DNA of 9,944 nucleotides from Gorillibacterium sp. (GCA_014380705.1 JACMJI010000074.1:1-9944); one strand, 5' to 3'; positions 1 to 6,150 are shown, numbered from the stretch's first letter. Made by a program: numbers and translations. The notes: generated from the sequence alone by a model not told the origin.

Positions 1-2
1 GG

Positions 3-89
3 GATTTAGCGCTCATTTCGATTGCTAAATCGGCGCTGGAGGGCGCTCGGCTAGAAAGGGTAACCCCAAAACTTATAAATTCTTTATAG
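3..89 (+). CDS. Possible C-terminal end of an unidentified gene (partial, runs off left edge)
   Basis: One plus-strand frame stays open from the left edge for 28 codons and stops with TAG at 87-89. The peptide (… ALEGARLERVTPKLINSL) has a protein-like mix of Ala, Leu, Glu, Lys and Arg and could form an amphipathic helix. A strong rightward terminator follows 40 bases after the stop, which fits a gene ending here. I do not recognise the family. An open frame this short occurs by chance about a quarter of the time, so the call rests mainly on the terminator behind it. The segment could instead belong to a non-coding or mobile-element end. Confidence 0.4.
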   Translation, partial: DLALISIAKSALEGARLERVTPKLINSL

Positions 90-115
90 CAAGGATAAAC
101 GCCTGTCGGCGTCCT
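90..115. repeat. Dispersed palindromic repeat, copy 1
   Basis: The 23 bases at 90-112 are identical to 6043-6065, and the match continues with one mismatch to 115. The core contains GGATAAACGCC, then TGTC, then GGCGT, so ACGCC/GGCGT form a short hairpin. It lies directly after the stop codon at 87-89 and before the terminator at 129-175, in non-coding sequence. Two copies in 10 kb, both intergenic, suggest an interspersed repeat of this genome (REP-like element or remnant of a small mobile element); the type is inferred. Confidence 0.6.
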
Positions 116-128
116 CTGATATAGTCAT

Positions 129-175
129 AAAGGCTCCTTTCGCCATGTAAACACATGGTTAAGGGAGCCTTTTTC
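129..175 (+). terminator. Strong intrinsic terminator, probably bidirectional
   Basis: AAAGGCTCC (129-137) pairs with GGAGCCTTT (164-172), extended inward by TTT/AAG and CCATGT (143-148) with ACATGG (153-158) around an AAAC loop. A run of T follows on the plus strand (170-174). On the minus strand the stem is followed by a weaker TTTATGA tail, so it may also stop the membrane-protein gene whose stop codon is at 207-209. Confidence 0.85.
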
Positions 176-206
176 GTGTGCTAATAATACCTGTGCATGC
201 TGCACT

Positions 207-485
207 TTATTTTCTAGCCTGAATGATTCCTGGGCGCCCACGCAACCGCTGCTCCAGCTGCCAGCGCTTCATTCGATCCACTTTTTTCAGTTCAACCCTC
301 GTTTCCTCACCTACCCCGATAATATCATGGAGATGAGCAGCAGTAATCATTAATGCAAAAGAAAGCCATAGAACACCAAAAATGGACGGCAATGTCCACC
401 CTTCTCCGATTCGAAGCTGGGGGACCGCATAAATGAACATTCCGAGAATCAGACTGAGCCCCATCACATTCTTTGAACCCTTCAA
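207..485 (-). CDS. Small two-helix membrane protein, unknown function
   Basis: I do not recognise a family. With a TTG start at 483-485 the product is 92 residues. An in-frame GTG at 492-494 would add three residues, but it overlaps the Shine-Dalgarno sequence AGGAG (494-498), which sits 8 bases before the TTG, so the TTG is preferred. Two hydrophobic segments are visible, at about residues 7-22 (VMGLSLILGMFIYAV) and 32-52 (IFGVLWLSFALMITAA). A charged, Arg/Lys/Glu-rich tail of about 40 residues follows (KKVDRMKRWQLEQRLRGRPG), expected to face the cytoplasm. It reads away from the ATP-grasp operon and has a sigma-E-like promoter just upstream (519-547), so expression in the mother cell during sporulation is plausible but inferred. 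It stops 32 bases from the terminator at 129-175. Confidence 0.75.
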   Translation of the reverse strand: MKGSKNVMGLSLILGMFIYAVPQLRIGEGWTLPSIFGVLWLSFALMITAAHLHDIIGVGEETRVELKKVDRMKRWQLEQRLRGRPGIIQARK

Positions 486-493
486 GAGAATCA

Positions 494-498
494 CTCCT
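494..498 (-). promoter_or_regulatory. Ribosome binding site that decides the start of the membrane-protein gene
   Basis: Read on the minus strand this is AGGAG followed by an 8-base spacer to TTG (483-485). The alternative GTG start (492-494) shares a base with this site, which argues against its use; it could only use a weaker upstream AGGA. Confidence 0.55.
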
Positions 499-518
499 AT
501 CCTGAGCTTGTACGGTTT

Positions 519-547
519 AGTTTATGCCCTGGAATAGGGCGATATGA
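519..547 (-). promoter_or_regulatory. Sigma-E-like (mother cell) promoter for the membrane-protein gene
   Basis: On the minus strand TCATATC (541-547) is followed after exactly 14 bases by CATAAACT (519-526). Against the B. subtilis sigma-E consensus (KMATATT, about 14 bases, CATACAHT) this is 6 of 7 and 7 of 8 matches with ideal spacing. The start of transcription would be near 511, giving a short leader ending in the ribosome binding site at 494-498. The spacer holds a perfect inverted repeat, GCCCT (526-530) and AGGGC (536-540), which could be an operator or coincidence. A competing weak sigma-A-like match lies at 567-594. Confidence 0.55.
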
Positions 548-646
548 ATAGAACTTAGGCTTTTTCATATTAAGCATACGGTTTGCTAGGTGAACTTGGG
601 CTATGAGCAAGCACCAAGGGATTTCTGTCCTCATATGATGAACTAG

Positions 647-675
647 TTGACGGCTTTTGCTTATGTTTTTACATT
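647..675 (+). promoter_or_regulatory. Candidate sigma-A-like promoter of the ATP-grasp operon
   Basis: TTGACG (647-652) is separated by exactly 17 bases from TACATT (670-675), five of six and four of six matches to the vegetative consensus. It is the best -35/-10 pair in front of the operon and would give a leader of about 37 bases. It competes with a sporulation-type -10 at 686-694. Confidence 0.4.
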
Positions 676-685
676 TTCAATGCGC

Positions 686-694
686 CATACCCTA
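686..694 (+). promoter_or_regulatory. Candidate sporulation sigma (E/K) -10 element of the ATP-grasp operon
   Basis: CATACCCTA fits both the sigma-K -10 pattern CATANNNTA and seven of eight positions of the sigma-E -10. No good -35 partner exists at the usual spacing, so confidence is low. Known B. subtilis yheC/yheD expression during sporulation makes such a promoter plausible. The leader would be very short, with the ribosome binding site GAGGAGG at 705-711. Confidence 0.3.
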
Positions 695-718
695 ATTTTC
701 GTATGAGGAGGCTGCTCG

Positions 719-1954
719 ATGAATGCTCATTTACCAAGCTTGGGAATCATGGCCTGCTTTCACACGGGTCAGCCTCCCTTCCGGCAAAAAGAAACCTTCC
801 GAGCGCTCTGTGAAGCAGGAAAAACTCTGGGCGTTCAGGTGTATGTTTTTGCTCCTGAAGCACTGAATCTGCAGCATAGCCCGAGAATTTGCAGCTTTCG
901 GCGTCCTTTAGCAAACAAGGGATTAGTTGGCTACACCCTTCAGCCGGAAACTACAAACTGGCAAAAGAATATCTTCCCGCCGCCTGATATGGTATATGAT
1001 CGCACGTTTTGCTCAAATGCCGAGGAAGAGTTTCAAGCCCGCATGGCGCGGCGAAGGTTATCAGACCTGGGCATTCCCCTCCTGCAGCAGAAGCTAGGCG
1101 GCAAATGGGAAACCCAAAAAGCACTCGCTGCATGCAGCATGCTTAGACCGCATTTGCCCGCCACTGATCTGCTCGGCAGCGGTGTTAGGCGCCGGCTTGC
1201 GCAGCACGGAGCCGCGTTTCTCAAGCCGGACACCGGCTCGCAGGGCAAAGGCTGTGCCCTGCTCTATCGTCCGGGCTTAAGAAAGGGTATCGGCTGCTAT
1301 TCGACTAATGCCGATACGGAGGAGGTGCAAAGCGGCGTTCTGTACGCCGCTATGGGTCGGGATGCGGAGAATCATGCCTTCCGCATCCACTTCTTAAGCG
1401 CCAAGGAAGCAAGCGCTTGGCTAAAAAGCTTTACAGCGCGCACCCGCTACCTGGTGCAGGATTTCTTAAATCTTACTGCGGCTAACGGCAGCGTCTACGA
1501 TATTCGCTCCCTCATCCAGAAAGATGGAACAGGTAAATGGGCACTTACCGGTATGGCCGCAAGATGTGGCGAGCCAGGAAGTGCCACCTCAAATCTTCAT
1601 GGCGGCGGCGCGGCTGAAGATGCAGATGCTTACCTGACGCATGCTTTTGGTGGATGGAAAGCTGAAGTGATCAAACGAAAGCTCAGGCAGCTTTCCATGC
1701 TTGCAGCACATGCTTTGGAACGACATTACGGTCGTTTGGCAGAGCTTGGCCTTGACTTTGGTGTTGACCGAGACGGTCATGTCTGGTTGATTGAAGCAAA
1801 TTCCAAACCAGGACGATCCGCCTTCCGCATAATTGGTCATTTAGAAGCTGCTGAGCGGTCGACGTTCTATCCCGTCGCATATGCACGGAAGCTTCTCTTA
1901 AGTTCTAGCTTCACTCCAGCTACCCTCGAATCGTTTAGGAGGATAAATCGATGA
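719..1954 (+). CDS. YheC/YheD-family ATP-grasp protein, outer type (paralog 1 of 4)
   Basis: First gene of a four-gene operon, 411 residues, with GAGGAGG (705-711) seven bases before the ATG. An N-terminal segment opens with LGIMACFHTG and runs to the PDMVYDR motif (89-95). The ATP-grasp core follows: ATP-binding lysine in FLKP (K169) with a glycine-rich loop (GSQGKG), YLVQDF (244-249), DIRSLIQK (261-268), the SATSNLHGGG loop, then LDFGVDRDG and the Mg-binding EANSKPGR (359-366). ATP-grasp enzymes join a carboxylate to an amine or thiol through an acyl phosphate; in B. subtilis YheC and YheD are spore-coat associated, with no established substrate. It lacks the QQG of its paralogs (QDF here). 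It groups with the fourth gene through YDR, SNLHGGG and the ending FRIIG…YAR. Overlaps the next gene by ATGA. Confidence 0.9.
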   Translation: MNAHLPSLGIMACFHTGQPPFRQKETFRALCEAGKTLGVQVYVFAPEALNLQHSPRICSFRRPLANKGLVGYTLQPETTNWQKNIFPPPDMVYDRTFCSNAEEEFQARMARRRLSDLGIPLLQQKLGGKWETQKALAACSMLRPHLPATDLLGSGVRRRLAQHGAAFLKPDTGSQGKGCALLYRPGLRKGIGCYSTNADTEEVQSGVLYAAMGRDAENHAFRIHFLSAKEASAWLKSFTARTRYLVQDFLNLTAANGSVYDIRSLIQKDGTGKWALTGMAARCGEPGSATSNLHGGGAAEDADAYLTHAFGGWKAEVIKRKLRQLSMLAAHALERHYGRLAELGLDFGVDRDGHVWLIEANSKPGRSAFRIIGHLEAAERSTFYPVAYARKLLLSSSFTPATLESFRRINR

Positions 1955-3318
1955 GTTTGACCCCATGCACGATTCTTATTACCCAACAAGAGGATAGCAC
2001 CATCGCCTTCACCCGTTCTCTTGGTACGCAATTACAGATCAGTCCGACGCGAACGTGCGTCCTGCGGATTGGTTCCAGAAGTGTCACTGTTTCGGTAAAG
2101 CCCTTAAATCGGCAGGGGAACTATCTCACGCTCCCCGCTTCGATTGCTTCGATCCTTCGGCTCCCTCATGCTGGGAAATGCTTAATCCAGGTAGAAGGCA
2201 AACGTGAGCTTCGAATCGGCCCATTGATTGGCATTTTATCTTCAACCAGCAATGATCCAGCATCGCCCTTCGGAGGTCGCACTTCGTTTATTCGAGATAT
2301 ACTTGAGGCCGGGAAGGACAGCAGCTACTTCTTTGCTTTCTCGCCGCGAAATGTGAATTGGAATGATGAAACCGTTACAGGCTACTTCCGCTCCCCCGGT
2401 GCCGGTTGGATTCGCAAAACAGTCCCGCTGCCTGATGTGGTGTACAATCGGTTTCCCAATCGCGGTACCGAGAAGTCAGCCGCCATCCGCCGTTTTAAAG
2501 AAGAGTTTGTAAGCCGCAATATCCCATTTTTTAACTGGGAATTTTTCGACAAATGGGATGTTTATCGTTTGCTTGATGGGGATCAAGAGATGTCTCCCCA
2601 CGTCCCCGACACGGAGCTTGACCCATCGGCGGATGATATCCGCCAGATGCTGGAGAAGCACCGTTTCTTATACCTTAAGCCATCTGCAGGCAGTCTTGGC
2701 TTCGGTATTTATCGATTAACCTACAATCCAGGCAAGGGCTACTTCCTGCGCTTCCGTAAGAATAACGCCAACGTGCTGATGCGCTTTCCACGCTTTCAGG
2801 GGCTTATGAACATGCTGAAAGAACAGAAAATCCGTATGTCTCAATACGTCATTCAACAAGGGATACGTTTAATTGAATTGGATGGCTGTCCGATTGACTT
2901 CCGCTTCCATCTAACCAAGAATGGCTCAAATGAGTGGGTTGTGGCAGGAATTGGGGCCAAAAAAGCGGGTAGAGGCAGTGTAACCACCCATGTGCGAACG
3001 GGAGGCCAGCTTATGACCCCCGAACAGGTGCTTTACGCAACACATGGGAATAAGGCTTTGGAAATATTGGAGAAAGCTAAAGATACATCCATTAAGCTTG
3101 CCAAAGCGATTGAAAAAGCATTTCCACATATGCTGGGCGAGCTCGGTCTTGATCTAGGGATTGACAATAACGAGAATATTTGGATGTTCGAAGCCAATTC
3201 CAAGCCAGGACGTACCATCTTTAAACATCCACTCCTCAAAAGCCAAGGAAAGGATGCATCCAAAAATATATTCGAGCATTGTTTGTATCTGAGTGGCTTC
3301 CATGGGAAGGGGGAATGA
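1951..3318 (+). CDS. YheD-like ATP-grasp protein with N-terminal beta-rich domain, inner type (paralog 2 of 4)
   Basis: 455 residues; the start overlaps the previous stop (ATGA) and has AGGAGG (1937-1942) eight bases upstream, so the pair is translationally coupled. Unlike its three paralogs it carries about 90 extra N-terminal residues with alternating hydrophobic strands (CVLRIGSRSVTVSVKPL, CLIQVEGKRELRIGPLIGIL), probably a small beta domain. The ATP-grasp part shows PDVVYNRFPNR, FFDKW, the ATP-binding YLKP (K243) with GSLGFG, YVIQQGIRL (299-307), DFRFHLTKN (316-324), the SVTTHVRTGG loop, LDLGIDNNENIW and the Mg-binding EANSKPGR (414-421). All expected core residues are present, so it is probably an active ligase. 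Its length and architecture resemble B. subtilis YheD from memory; function in the spore coat is inferred. A three-base gap separates it from the next gene. Confidence 0.9.
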   Translation: MSLTPCTILITQQEDSTIAFTRSLGTQLQISPTRTCVLRIGSRSVTVSVKPLNRQGNYLTLPASIASILRLPHAGKCLIQVEGKRELRIGPLIGILSSTSNDPASPFGGRTSFIRDILEAGKDSSYFFAFSPRNVNWNDETVTGYFRSPGAGWIRKTVPLPDVVYNRFPNRGTEKSAAIRRFKEEFVSRNIPFFNWEFFDKWDVYRLLDGDQEMSPHVPDTELDPSADDIRQMLEKHRFLYLKPSAGSLGFGIYRLTYNPGKGYFLRFRKNNANVLMRFPRFQGLMNMLKEQKIRMSQYVIQQGIRLIELDGCPIDFRFHLTKNGSNEWVVAGIGAKKAGRGSVTTHVRTGGQLMTPEQVLYATHGNKALEILEKAKDTSIKLAKAIEKAFPHMLGELGLDLGIDNNENIWMFEANSKPGRTIFKHPLLKSQGKDASKNIFEHCLYLSGFHGKGE

Positions 3319-3321
3319 ACC

Positions 3322-4449
3322 GTGAGTGTCATGATCCAGGACACGGTACCCCGGACATCGCTCGCGATCCTGACTATGCCGGATCCGGAACGTGGCTTCA
3401 GGGGGAACCATGCTAATTTTATTGATCTGATACAAGCGGGTAGAGAAGGCGGGGTTTTCGTCTTTGTTGTGACGACCGATGAGCTGCTCCTAAATAAAAG
3501 ACGCGTTCATGGGTATGTTTACACTGCGGAGACAGATATGTGGACCCGCCAGCTTCTCCCCCTTCCCCAAGTTATTTACAATCGCATTCCTACTCGGACT
3601 GACGAGCAGATGCCCGACGTTAACAAACTGATACGTGATATCTTAAAGAAAAAATCAATCCGTTTGTTTAATCCTTATTTTTTCAACAAGTGGACGCTCT
3701 TTGAATGGCTTAATACAGCGAAAGAAACCAAACACTTTATACCCGCAACTAAAAAACTAGTCTCTCCGTTTGACTTAGCCGAGATTATCCGCAGCCATCC
3801 CATGGTCTATCTTAAACCGATTCGTGGAAAAGCTGGAAAAGGCATCATGAAACTGGAAACTGGCAACCTAGGCGGGCGTTTTTGGTGTAAGCTGAGCATT
3901 CAAGATAATAAAAAGAGCATCGTTTCTACCCATTTCAATTTTGCCCGGCTCTGGTCACGAATAAAACAAGAGATTGCTTCCGATGAATATATTATTCAAC
4001 AAGGCATCCGACTGGCAGAAAGCAGCCAGAGACCTTACGATCTTCGTGTTCTGATGCAAAAGAATGAAGCAGGCAGGTGGAAGCTAACCGGGATCGGTGC
4101 ACGGGTTGCAGGCAATGGTAGCATTACGACCCATGTTCCGCGAGGCGGTCACATTGATAACCCAGAAAGTGCATTAATCTCGTCATTTGGGCAGAAAAAA
4201 ACACTTCAACTAATGAAAAAGGTTGAGGATACCTCCCTCATCATTGCCAAACGCATTGAGAAGGCTGCTGGATATTCCCTTGGTGAAATGTCACTTGATT
4301 TGGGTATGGATAAAGATGGGCGAATCTGGTTCTTTGAAGCTAATTCCCGTCCAATGAAGTTTGATGAGCCAGAAATCCGCACCAAGTCACTTGAACGGAT
4401 TATCATGTATAGTCATTATTTAAGTAAAACGAAAAAGAAAAGCGGGTGA
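3322..4449 (+). CDS. YheC/YheD-family ATP-grasp protein, inner type (paralog 3 of 4)
   Basis: 375 residues from a GTG start preceded by AAGGGGG (3307-3313) with an 8-base spacer; that binding site lies inside the end of the previous gene. After a short N-terminal segment (RTSLAILTMPDPERGF) come PQVIYNRIPTR, FFNKW, the ATP-binding YLKP (K165) with GKAGKG, YIIQQGIRL (223-231), DLRVLMQKN (240-248), the SITTHVPRGG loop, LDLGMDKDGRIW and the Mg-binding EANSRP (339-344). It pairs with paralog 2 (YNR, TTHV, matching C-terminal YLS) but lacks its N-terminal beta domain. The sequence after EANSRP (MKFDE) differs from the GR-F ending of the others. The tail is lysine-rich (KTKKKSG). The stop codon overlaps the next start (GTGA). 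Confidence 0.9.
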   Translation: MSVMIQDTVPRTSLAILTMPDPERGFRGNHANFIDLIQAGREGGVFVFVVTTDELLLNKRRVHGYVYTAETDMWTRQLLPLPQVIYNRIPTRTDEQMPDVNKLIRDILKKKSIRLFNPYFFNKWTLFEWLNTAKETKHFIPATKKLVSPFDLAEIIRSHPMVYLKPIRGKAGKGIMKLETGNLGGRFWCKLSIQDNKKSIVSTHFNFARLWSRIKQEIASDEYIIQQGIRLAESSQRPYDLRVLMQKNEAGRWKLTGIGARVAGNGSITTHVPRGGHIDNPESALISSFGQKKTLQLMKKVEDTSLIIAKRIEKAAGYSLGEMSLDLGMDKDGRIWFFEANSRPMKFDEPEIRTKSLERIIMYSHYLSKTKKKSG

Positions 4450-5549
4450 AACATTTGGAGAACCCGACCGTTGGCATTATGACTCTGTATACCCATGGCC
4501 AAACCTTTGACAAGGAAGAGCTTGCCTATTTCAGCAGGCTCACGGCCACAGGGAAAGAACTCGGACTGGGGGTCTTTGTTTTTGATCCTAGTGATGCCCA
4601 CGCAGACCGTCGCCAAATCCGATCTCATCGGTATGATCTGAGTAAACAAGAGTGGCAGCAGGAATGGTTGCCTTTTCCCGATACAGTCTACGACCGCTGC
4701 CGAGCGCAGCGGTCTGTCCGCTTCAAGGAAATGCGTCGGTTTCGCTCCCGATTTTCTAAGCTTGTTTATTTGAATCATCCGCTGTCAAGCAAATGGGGAA
4801 ACCAGATCATTCTGGAGCGCAACCAGGCAATTTACCCTTATTTACCTCATACACGTAAATACCAAGGCCTAACGGACTTAAGAGAGTTTATTAATCAATT
4901 CCCTCTAGTTTATCTCAAACCTATAGATGGCTCCGGTGGTCGAGGTATCGTACGGATCACTAGGGGAGAAGCGGGAAACTGCAAATTAGAAGGGCGAGAT
5001 GCAAGTCGACGGATTATTGTTGGCAGCAAAATAGACATTCGAGCAGTGCCAAGACGACTTTCAGGCTGGGGCTTAGCTAGTCGTTATCTTATCCAGCAAG
5101 GAATCCCCCTTGAACTTGACGACGGACGGGTACATGACTTTCGTTTGTTGATTCAGAAGAATGGTCTGGGATTATGGCAAGTTACTGGCTGTGCAGGACG
5201 TATCGGTGGTGGCAGAAGTGTAACTTCCAACCTTCATGGTGGGGGAGAGGCCGTAGCTTTCACTGAATTACTACGTATACGCGGACTTTCAGCAGATAAA
5301 ATAGCAGGCATCAAGCAGGATATGGAGCAGCTTGCTCATCTAACAGCCGTTCAATTGGAGAAAAAATTCGGCAGACTTTGTGAGCTAGCACTCGATTTAG
5401 CTGTCGGTCCCGACAATAGAATTTGGCTATTGGAGGTCAATCCCAAGCCATCACGGGAAATATTTCGACTGATCGGGGATCATGAGACGTATCAGCTTGC
5501 CTTACGCCGACCTTTGGAATATGCACGCTGGTTAGCTTTACACAAGTAA
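4446..5549 (+). CDS. YheC/YheD-family ATP-grasp protein, outer type (paralog 4 of 4)
   Basis: 367 residues from GTG at 4446-4448, overlapping the previous stop. An alternative TTG at 4455-4457 has GGTGA (4445-4449) at a good distance and would remove three residues; the two starts cannot be separated by eye. Features are PTVGIMTLYTHG, PDTVYDR, SSKW, the ATP-binding YLKP (K158) with GSGGRG, YLIQQGIPL (214-222), DFRLLIQKN, the SVTSNLHGGG loop, LDLAVGPDNRIW and EVNPKP (330-335). Two positions depart from the paralogs: EVN instead of EAN, and Gly where LDLGxD has Asp. The Glu and Asn expected to hold Mg remain, so activity is likely but possibly altered. It groups with paralog 1 (YDR, SNLHGGG, FRLIG…YAR ending). 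Last gene of the operon, with a terminator 11 bases on. Confidence 0.88.
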   Translation: MKHLENPTVGIMTLYTHGQTFDKEELAYFSRLTATGKELGLGVFVFDPSDAHADRRQIRSHRYDLSKQEWQQEWLPFPDTVYDRCRAQRSVRFKEMRRFRSRFSKLVYLNHPLSSKWGNQIILERNQAIYPYLPHTRKYQGLTDLREFINQFPLVYLKPIDGSGGRGIVRITRGEAGNCKLEGRDASRRIIVGSKIDIRAVPRRLSGWGLASRYLIQQGIPLELDDGRVHDFRLLIQKNGLGLWQVTGCAGRIGGGRSVTSNLHGGGEAVAFTELLRIRGLSADKIAGIKQDMEQLAHLTAVQLEKKFGRLCELALDLAVGPDNRIWLLEVNPKPSREIFRLIGDHETYQLALRRPLEYARWLALHK

Positions 5550-5559
5550 ACCTTTAAAT

Positions 5560-5600
5560 AAAAATGCACAGCCTCCTATTTGGAAGGCTGTGCTAAATTT
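5560..5600. terminator. Bidirectional terminator between the operon and a convergent small gene
   Basis: GCACAGCCT (5566-5574) pairs with AGGCTGTGC (5585-5593), a nine-base-pair stem with a CC/GG extension. On the minus strand the stem is followed by ATTTTTATTT, a good T run; on the plus strand the tail (TAAATTT) is weaker. It lies just after the operon stop and six bases beyond the stop of the minus-strand gene. Confidence 0.85.
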
Positions 5601-5606
5601 CACATA

Positions 5607-5843
5607 CTATTGTATACGTTTGCAAGTTTCCTCCGCTAAAGCACACTGCCCACTAACTCGGAAGTCGTAGGAAAATTTAAAGTAAATGACTCCGCCAATT
5701 CTTACCCAGAATGCTGTTTGGGTTTCTGCTACCCCCCCCTGATGCACAAGCTCTCCCCGCTGCCAAAGCTCAACATGACTGGCCATCCAGATCGCATTAT
5801 CAAAATCCGCTTCAGTTTTTAAAATAAATCCCGTTTGATACAT
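5607..5843 (-). CDS. Small orphan protein, unknown function, with internal G8 tract
   Basis: I do not recognise a family. From ATG at 5841-5843 the product is 78 residues. A GTG three codons upstream (5850-5852) is in frame but overlaps the ribosome binding site AAAGGGG (5852-5858), which lies eight bases before the ATG, so the ATG is preferred. The protein has no signal peptide or membrane helix. It looks like a small beta-rich soluble domain (ILKTEADFDNAIWMASHVEL, then TAFWVRIGGVIYFKFSYDF) and ends in a segment with two cysteines (GQCALAEETCKRIQ). A run of eight G (5732-5739 on the plus-strand numbering) encodes the GlnGlyGlyVal stretch in mid-gene; slippage there would destroy the frame. 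It has its own promoter (5949-5976) and terminator, so it is transcribed alone and convergent with the ATP-grasp operon. Confidence 0.7.
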   Translation of the reverse strand: MYQTGFILKTEADFDNAIWMASHVELWQRGELVHQGGVAETQTAFWVRIGGVIYFKFSYDFRVSGQCALAEETCKRIQ

Positions 5844-5851
5844 CAGATTCA

Positions 5852-5858
5852 CCCCTTT
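5852..5858 (-). promoter_or_regulatory. Ribosome binding site that decides the start of the small orphan gene
   Basis: Reads AAAGGGG on the minus strand, with an eight-base spacer to ATG (5841-5843). The upstream in-frame GTG (5850-5852) overlaps it and so is an unlikely start. Confidence 0.6.
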
Positions 5859-5948
5859 GAAAACTACATTTTCTTCAGATAAATGATAAATCCTGCTGAG
5901 AATTGTTCCTATTGTGAAAAAGATTACAAAGGTTGCCGATCACCCCTT

Positions 5949-5976
5949 ATTATATCAGGATTTATGGGTTTTACAA
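5949..5976 (-). promoter_or_regulatory. Sigma-A promoter with extended -10 for the small orphan gene
   Basis: On the minus strand TTGTAA (5971-5976), 16 bases, then a perfect TATAAT (5949-5954) preceded by TGA (5955-5957), i.e. an extended -10 (TGnTATAAT). Transcription would begin near 5942, leaving a leader of about 100 bases. The eight-base word TTACAAAG occurs at 5971-5978 and again in the leader at about 5924-5931; I see no riboswitch in the leader. Confidence 0.7.
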
Positions 5977-6042
5977 AGATTAATTTTCAATTTTTCATTG
6001 ATAATCTTCCAGAGCTATTTTGATTAACCTATATTTGAAATT

Positions 6043-6087
6043 CAAGGATAAACGCCTGTCGGCGTTCTTTGGCGCCGTGCGTTTACC
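6043..6087. repeat. Dispersed palindromic repeat, copy 2
   Basis: 6043-6065 is identical to 90-112. Here the element looks complete: GGATAAACGC (6046-6055) can pair with GCGTTTACC (6079-6087) with one bulge, enclosing the small hairpin ACGCC/GGCGT (6052-6056 and 6061-6065) and the palindrome GGCGCC (6071-6076). Copy 1 retains only the first half. It lies in the long intergenic stretch between two minus-strand genes, with no open frame of note around it. A REP-like or MITE-like element is the likeliest explanation. Confidence 0.6.
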
Positions 6088-6134
6088 GATGCGGAATCAG
6101 AATGAACCTTACCTAATATTTATACTTTCTGTGG

Positions 6135-6150
6135 TGCCGCCCTAGCGGCA
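6135..6150. other. Short perfect hairpin, no T tail
   Basis: TGCCGC (6135-6140) and GCGGCA (6145-6150) form a perfect six-pair stem with a CCTA loop. There is no T run on either side, so it is not a typical intrinsic terminator. It may be part of the same repeat element as 6043-6087 or an isolated structure. Confidence 0.45.

Noticed and set aside
567..594. Sigma-A-like pair TTCACC-16-TAATAT on the minus strand in front of the small membrane protein
   Set aside because: Only four of six matches in each box and short spacing; the sigma-E-like promoter at 519-547 is a much better match and closer.
3033..3435. Two overlapping minus-strand frames (103 and 93 codons) over the end of paralog 2 and the start of paralog 3
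   Set aside because: They are antisense to well-supported coding sequence, lack convincing ribosome binding sites and resemble no protein family.
4416..4778. Minus-strand open frame of 120 codons across the junction of paralogs 3 and 4
   Set aside because: It lies antisense to two genes with clear family motifs, shows no motif of its own and has biased composition typical of a shadow frame.
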